The position numbers and the translations under genes were made by a program. This document shows, in pieces, positions 62,280-64,000 of a DNA stretch of 64,000 nt; position 1 is the first letter of the stretch, and every line of letters starts with the position of its first letter. Location of the stretch: positions 6,461 through 70,460 of the forward strand of contig JBLWWK010000015.1 of NCBI GenBank assembly GCA_048267965.1. Direction: 5' to 3'. Below the pieces are notes generated by a model. That model ran no database searches, was not told where the DNA came from, and worked only from the letters and a program-made list of their open reading frames with translations. The stretch comes from GCA-2705995 sp048267965. Its GTDB lineage: Bacteria; Bacteroidota; Bacteroidia; Flavobacteriales_G; Salibacteraceae.

Positions 62280-62675
62280 GTGTTTTTTTTTCTATCCGTA
62301 ATTGCCGTGATGTTAATGGGGAGTTTCATCCCTCATGTGCATCATTTACATGCAGTAGAAGAACCTTGTAGTTTTGCTCATCATCACCACGAAGAGGAGA
62401 TAGATAAAAGTCTTCATTTACATGTAGATACAGACCTGATAAGCGATTCGTCTCCTGAGCATCATATACATACATGTGTAAATCATTTTTTGTACTCGCT
62501 GAATGGTAATTCGTTTTTCACTTTTTATGCGTTCGCTTCTATTACACGATTTTTTTGGGTAGGAACCGATATTGCGTTCCTACCAGTTAGCAGAATTACC
62601 GTTGCAAAAAACAATTTACTCGAATTTTCATCCTATAGTTTTAGAGGTCCACCATTGATGTTTAATCTGCTGTAA
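62280..62675 (+). CDS. Histidine-rich exported small protein
   Basis: 131 residues from a GTG start; an in-frame stop six bases upstream limits the choice. Signal-like start (FFFLSVIAVMLMGSF), then two histidine clusters (PHVHHLHAV with AHHHHEEE, and PEHHIHTCVNH) that suggest metal binding, and a C-terminal FRGPPLMF. Small His-rich proteins ending in RxPP are common in Bacteroidota, often near metal-uptake genes. A 9-bp inverted pair of the repeat (62558-62584) encodes VGTDIAFLPV. Confidence 0.65.
   Translation: MFFFLSVIAVMLMGSFIPHVHHLHAVEEPCSFAHHHHEEEIDKSLHLHVDTDLISDSSPEHHIHTCVNHFLYSLNGNSFFTFYAFASITRFFWVGTDIAFLPVSRITVAKNNLLEFSSYSFRGPPLMFNLL
62558..62584. repeat. Inverted pair of GTAGGAAC repeats inside a gene
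   Basis: GGTAGGAAC (62558-62566) and GTTCCTACC (62576-62584) are separated by 9 bases, the same loop length as the pair at 57891-57937, though the loop sequence differs. An exact 9-mer starts at 62559. Confidence 0.85.
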
Positions 62676-62760
62676 ATCTTGTTGATACAAAAACAAGGAG
62701 ATCAAATATGTTAAACGGATGTAGAATTTTCGGCTTCTCGCTTTAAAAGGGAAGCTTTTG

Positions 62761-62768
62761 TATTTTTG
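62761..62768 (+). promoter_or_regulatory. -7 box of the LuxR-type regulator
   Basis: TATTTTTG, 42 bases before the chosen ATG (62811) and 18 before an alternative ATG at 62787. Confidence 0.5.
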
Positions 62769-62810
62769 AACTCTCATTTGTAATGAATGAGCCCAAAAAC
62801 ACACCTTACG

Positions 62811-63479
62811 ATGACTAAAATTAACCTAGTAATAGCTGATGATCATCAGCTCTTTAGGAACTGTATGCAAACCCTTCTGGGTAGAGTAAAGCAGATAGAA
62901 GTAACCCACAATTTTGATGATGGCGAAGAGTTGTTAGAGTTTTTAGTAGAAACCGATGACCAGCCAGATGTTATTTTGCTAGATAATCAGCTAAAACCTT
63001 TGGGTGTATTTGATTATTTAAAGATTCTGAGAAGAAAATACCCTCATATCAAGGTGATTATTTTAAGCACTACCGATACTACACAGCAAATGATAGATGC
63101 TTTAAAATTGGGTGCTGCCTCTTATATTACCAAAAGAACTTCTGCTGAAGAGGTGTTTGAAGCGGTGAAAGGAGCATTTCATAATGGTAGTTATACCACA
63201 GAAGAAATGTCGAGAATACTGTTGAAAAGCATTGCGAGTAGAGATTCTTCAGATCCCAAAAGACGAATTTTAGGGAAAGAACTCTCAGAAGATGAGAAAG
63301 ACGTAGTTCGTTTGATTTGTGAAGAAAAAACCAATGAAGAAATAGCAGACGAATTGGCTAAAAGCAGAAGAACAATAGAAAGTATTCGCACCCGAATTAT
63401 GGATAAAATTGGTTGTAGAAACATGATTGGCATTGTAAAATATGCCATTAAAGAAGATATCTACAGTGTGATTGATTAG
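62811..63479 (+). CDS. LuxR/NarL-type response regulator
   Basis: 222 residues from the ATG at 62811 (MTKINLVIADDHQLF); an in-frame ATG at 62787 would add eight residues. Receiver domain with D58 (VILLDNQLKP), switch region ILSTTDT, K108 region (ITKRTSAEEV), and a C-terminal HTH (LSEDEKDVVRLICEEKTNEEIADELAKSRRTIESIRTRI). It is a DNA-binding regulator; the divergent membrane kinase at 60933 is the closest candidate partner. Confidence 0.92.
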   Translation: MTKINLVIADDHQLFRNCMQTLLGRVKQIEVTHNFDDGEELLEFLVETDDQPDVILLDNQLKPLGVFDYLKILRRKYPHIKVIILSTTDTTQQMIDALKLGAASYITKRTSAEEVFEAVKGAFHNGSYTTEEMSRILLKSIASRDSSDPKRRILGKELSEDEKDVVRLICEEKTNEEIADELAKSRRTIESIRTRIMDKIGCRNMIGIVKYAIKEDIYSVID

Positions 63480-63500
63480 GGTTTTTCAAAGAATAGAATG

Positions 63501-63529
63501 GAAAGAGAGCGTGCTCTCTTTCTTTTTTT
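63501..63529 (+). terminator. Terminator of the LuxR-type regulator gene
   Basis: GAAAGAGAGC pairs with GCTCTCTTTC (10 bp, minimal loop), followed by TTTTTTT. Confidence 0.9.
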
Positions 63530-64000
63530 GATTCAGAGCAATAGCTTGAGAAGTTGTTGAGCTAGCCAGTGCGAAGGGAACAAAAACTTAAGTCTATCGA
63601 CTTGATAAGTTTTTTAAAGATTCTGAGTTAGATTCTTCTTGAAAGATGAATTCCTTTCAATTTAACCCTAGAAAAACAGAAAGTGCTCAAATCTAAATTC
63701 GATTGAAAATCGGATGATGTGTCTTTTGTCAGTGATAGATGTTTTTGCCACCGCAGTTGCGATTTTTGTTCAAAAAATCAAAGCACGTAGGTGAAGCAAA
63801 TAACATGGTTTTCTGAAATGGAATGGAAGAAAAATCACCTCCAAAAGCACAAGGAGTTTTGGTTTCTTTTTGCTCCTACAAAAAGAAAGAAATAGTTTTT
63901 TTCTCTTTCTTTTATCTTGAAATAAAAGAAACAAAAGTTCAAGGCTGCGTATTAGATTTTGTTGAACTACTGGCGTTCGCTTCACTACCTCACCCGAACT
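63530..64000. other. Gene-free end of the window
   Basis: About 470 bases with no convincing gene. It contains a 10-bp hairpin TTTCTTTTAT/ATAAAAGAAA (63906-63915 with 63922-63931) inside an A/T-rich tract, followed by AACAAAAGTTCAAGGCTGCG. A 71-codon frame on the minus strand is low complexity and starts in the same tract. The segment looks like an intergenic repeat or an untranslated region of a gene beyond the window; I cannot tell which. Confidence 0.45.

Noticed and set aside
333..62567. GTAGGAACC as a restriction-modification or Chi-like site
   Set aside because: Restriction sites tend to be avoided rather than enriched, and Chi/KOPS-type motifs show strand bias; this one is balanced 15 to 17. 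No methylase or nuclease gene lies in the window.
333..62567. GTAGGAACC as a mobile repeat such as a miniature transposon or REP element
   Set aside because: Flanks outside about 12 bases are unrelated between copies and most copies sit in frame inside conserved genes, so insertion does not explain them.
63770..63985. 71-codon frame on the minus strand at the end of the window
   Set aside because: The product is low complexity (Lys/Leu/Phe runs), has no recognisable domain, and lies in an A/T-rich tract with a hairpin; probably not a gene.

Overview
The window is a stretch of ordinary chromosome from a member of the Bacteroidota, most likely a marine or freshwater Flavobacteriales lineage (Cryomorphaceae- or Crocinitomicaceae-like; the family is inference). 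The evidence is: several type IX secretion (T9SS) substrates with sorting tails, a TonB receptor paired with a DUF4249 lipoprotein, DUF4199, DUF4294, LruC and 7TMR-DISM families, BshA for bacillithiol, low GC, and many promoters of the Bacteroidota type (TAnnTTTG at -7) instead of sigma-70 boxes. No prophage, insertion sequence, CRISPR array, tRNA or rRNA was seen.

Layout. 1-831: 3' end of an OmpA-family protein, convergent with a small SRP RNA gene (836-935, minus). 1012-6303 (+): DUF4199 protein, two family 2 glycosyltransferases, MORN-repeat protein, subtilase with sorting tail, DUF1801 protein. 6383-18572 (-): DUF2141 protein, hutI, then a TonB receptor/DUF4249/SnoaL operon, FAH hydrolase with a DnaQ-like exonuclease, outer-membrane barrel, 2-oxoacid dehydrogenase E2, a large glycosyltransferase fusion, recR. 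18637-23075 (+): sodium:solute symporter and two exported proteins. 23468-32057 (-): an eight-gene run with nfeD, inositol phosphatase, mtaB, endonuclease/phosphatase, two rhomboids, mutL and a small membrane protein. 32205-36178 (+): GH3/serine hydrolase fusion and bshA. 36180-38406: small lipoproteins and a SUI1 factor. 38526-41170 (+): fused E1 and DUF4294. 41179-46950: a signalling cluster with a lone receiver, a ThiF-like enzyme, a GNAT enzyme and two histidine kinases. 46978-56483: MBL hydrolase, T9SS type B lectin/PKD protein, acs, ppa, thioesterase, thioredoxin, PhzF, TRIC-type channel, DUF6495. 56589-63479: SGNH/PKD protein, VOC protein, a Zn-protease-like lipoprotein, YdeI family protein, histidine kinase, His-rich exported protein, LuxR-type regulator. 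The last 520 bases have no gene.

The most striking signal is not a gene. The 9-mer GTAGGAACC (extended CGGTAGGAACCG) occurs 32 times exactly, 15 on one strand and 17 on the other, where about 0.5 copies are expected by chance in 64 kb. It lies in genes in either orientation and in different reading frames (encoding VGT, VPT, GSY, RFLR, CRNP), in intergenic gaps, and in inverted pairs. Density, strand balance and inverted pairing are those of a DNA uptake sequence, as in Neisseriaceae and Pasteurellaceae, a class of repeat I do not know to be described for this phylum. Other points of interest are the ThiF/GNAT/two-kinase operon, a GH3 domain that has lost its catalytic motif while fused to an intact serine hydrolase, promoters so close to start codons that the mRNAs should be leaderless, and a terminator whose T-tract is also the next gene's promoter.
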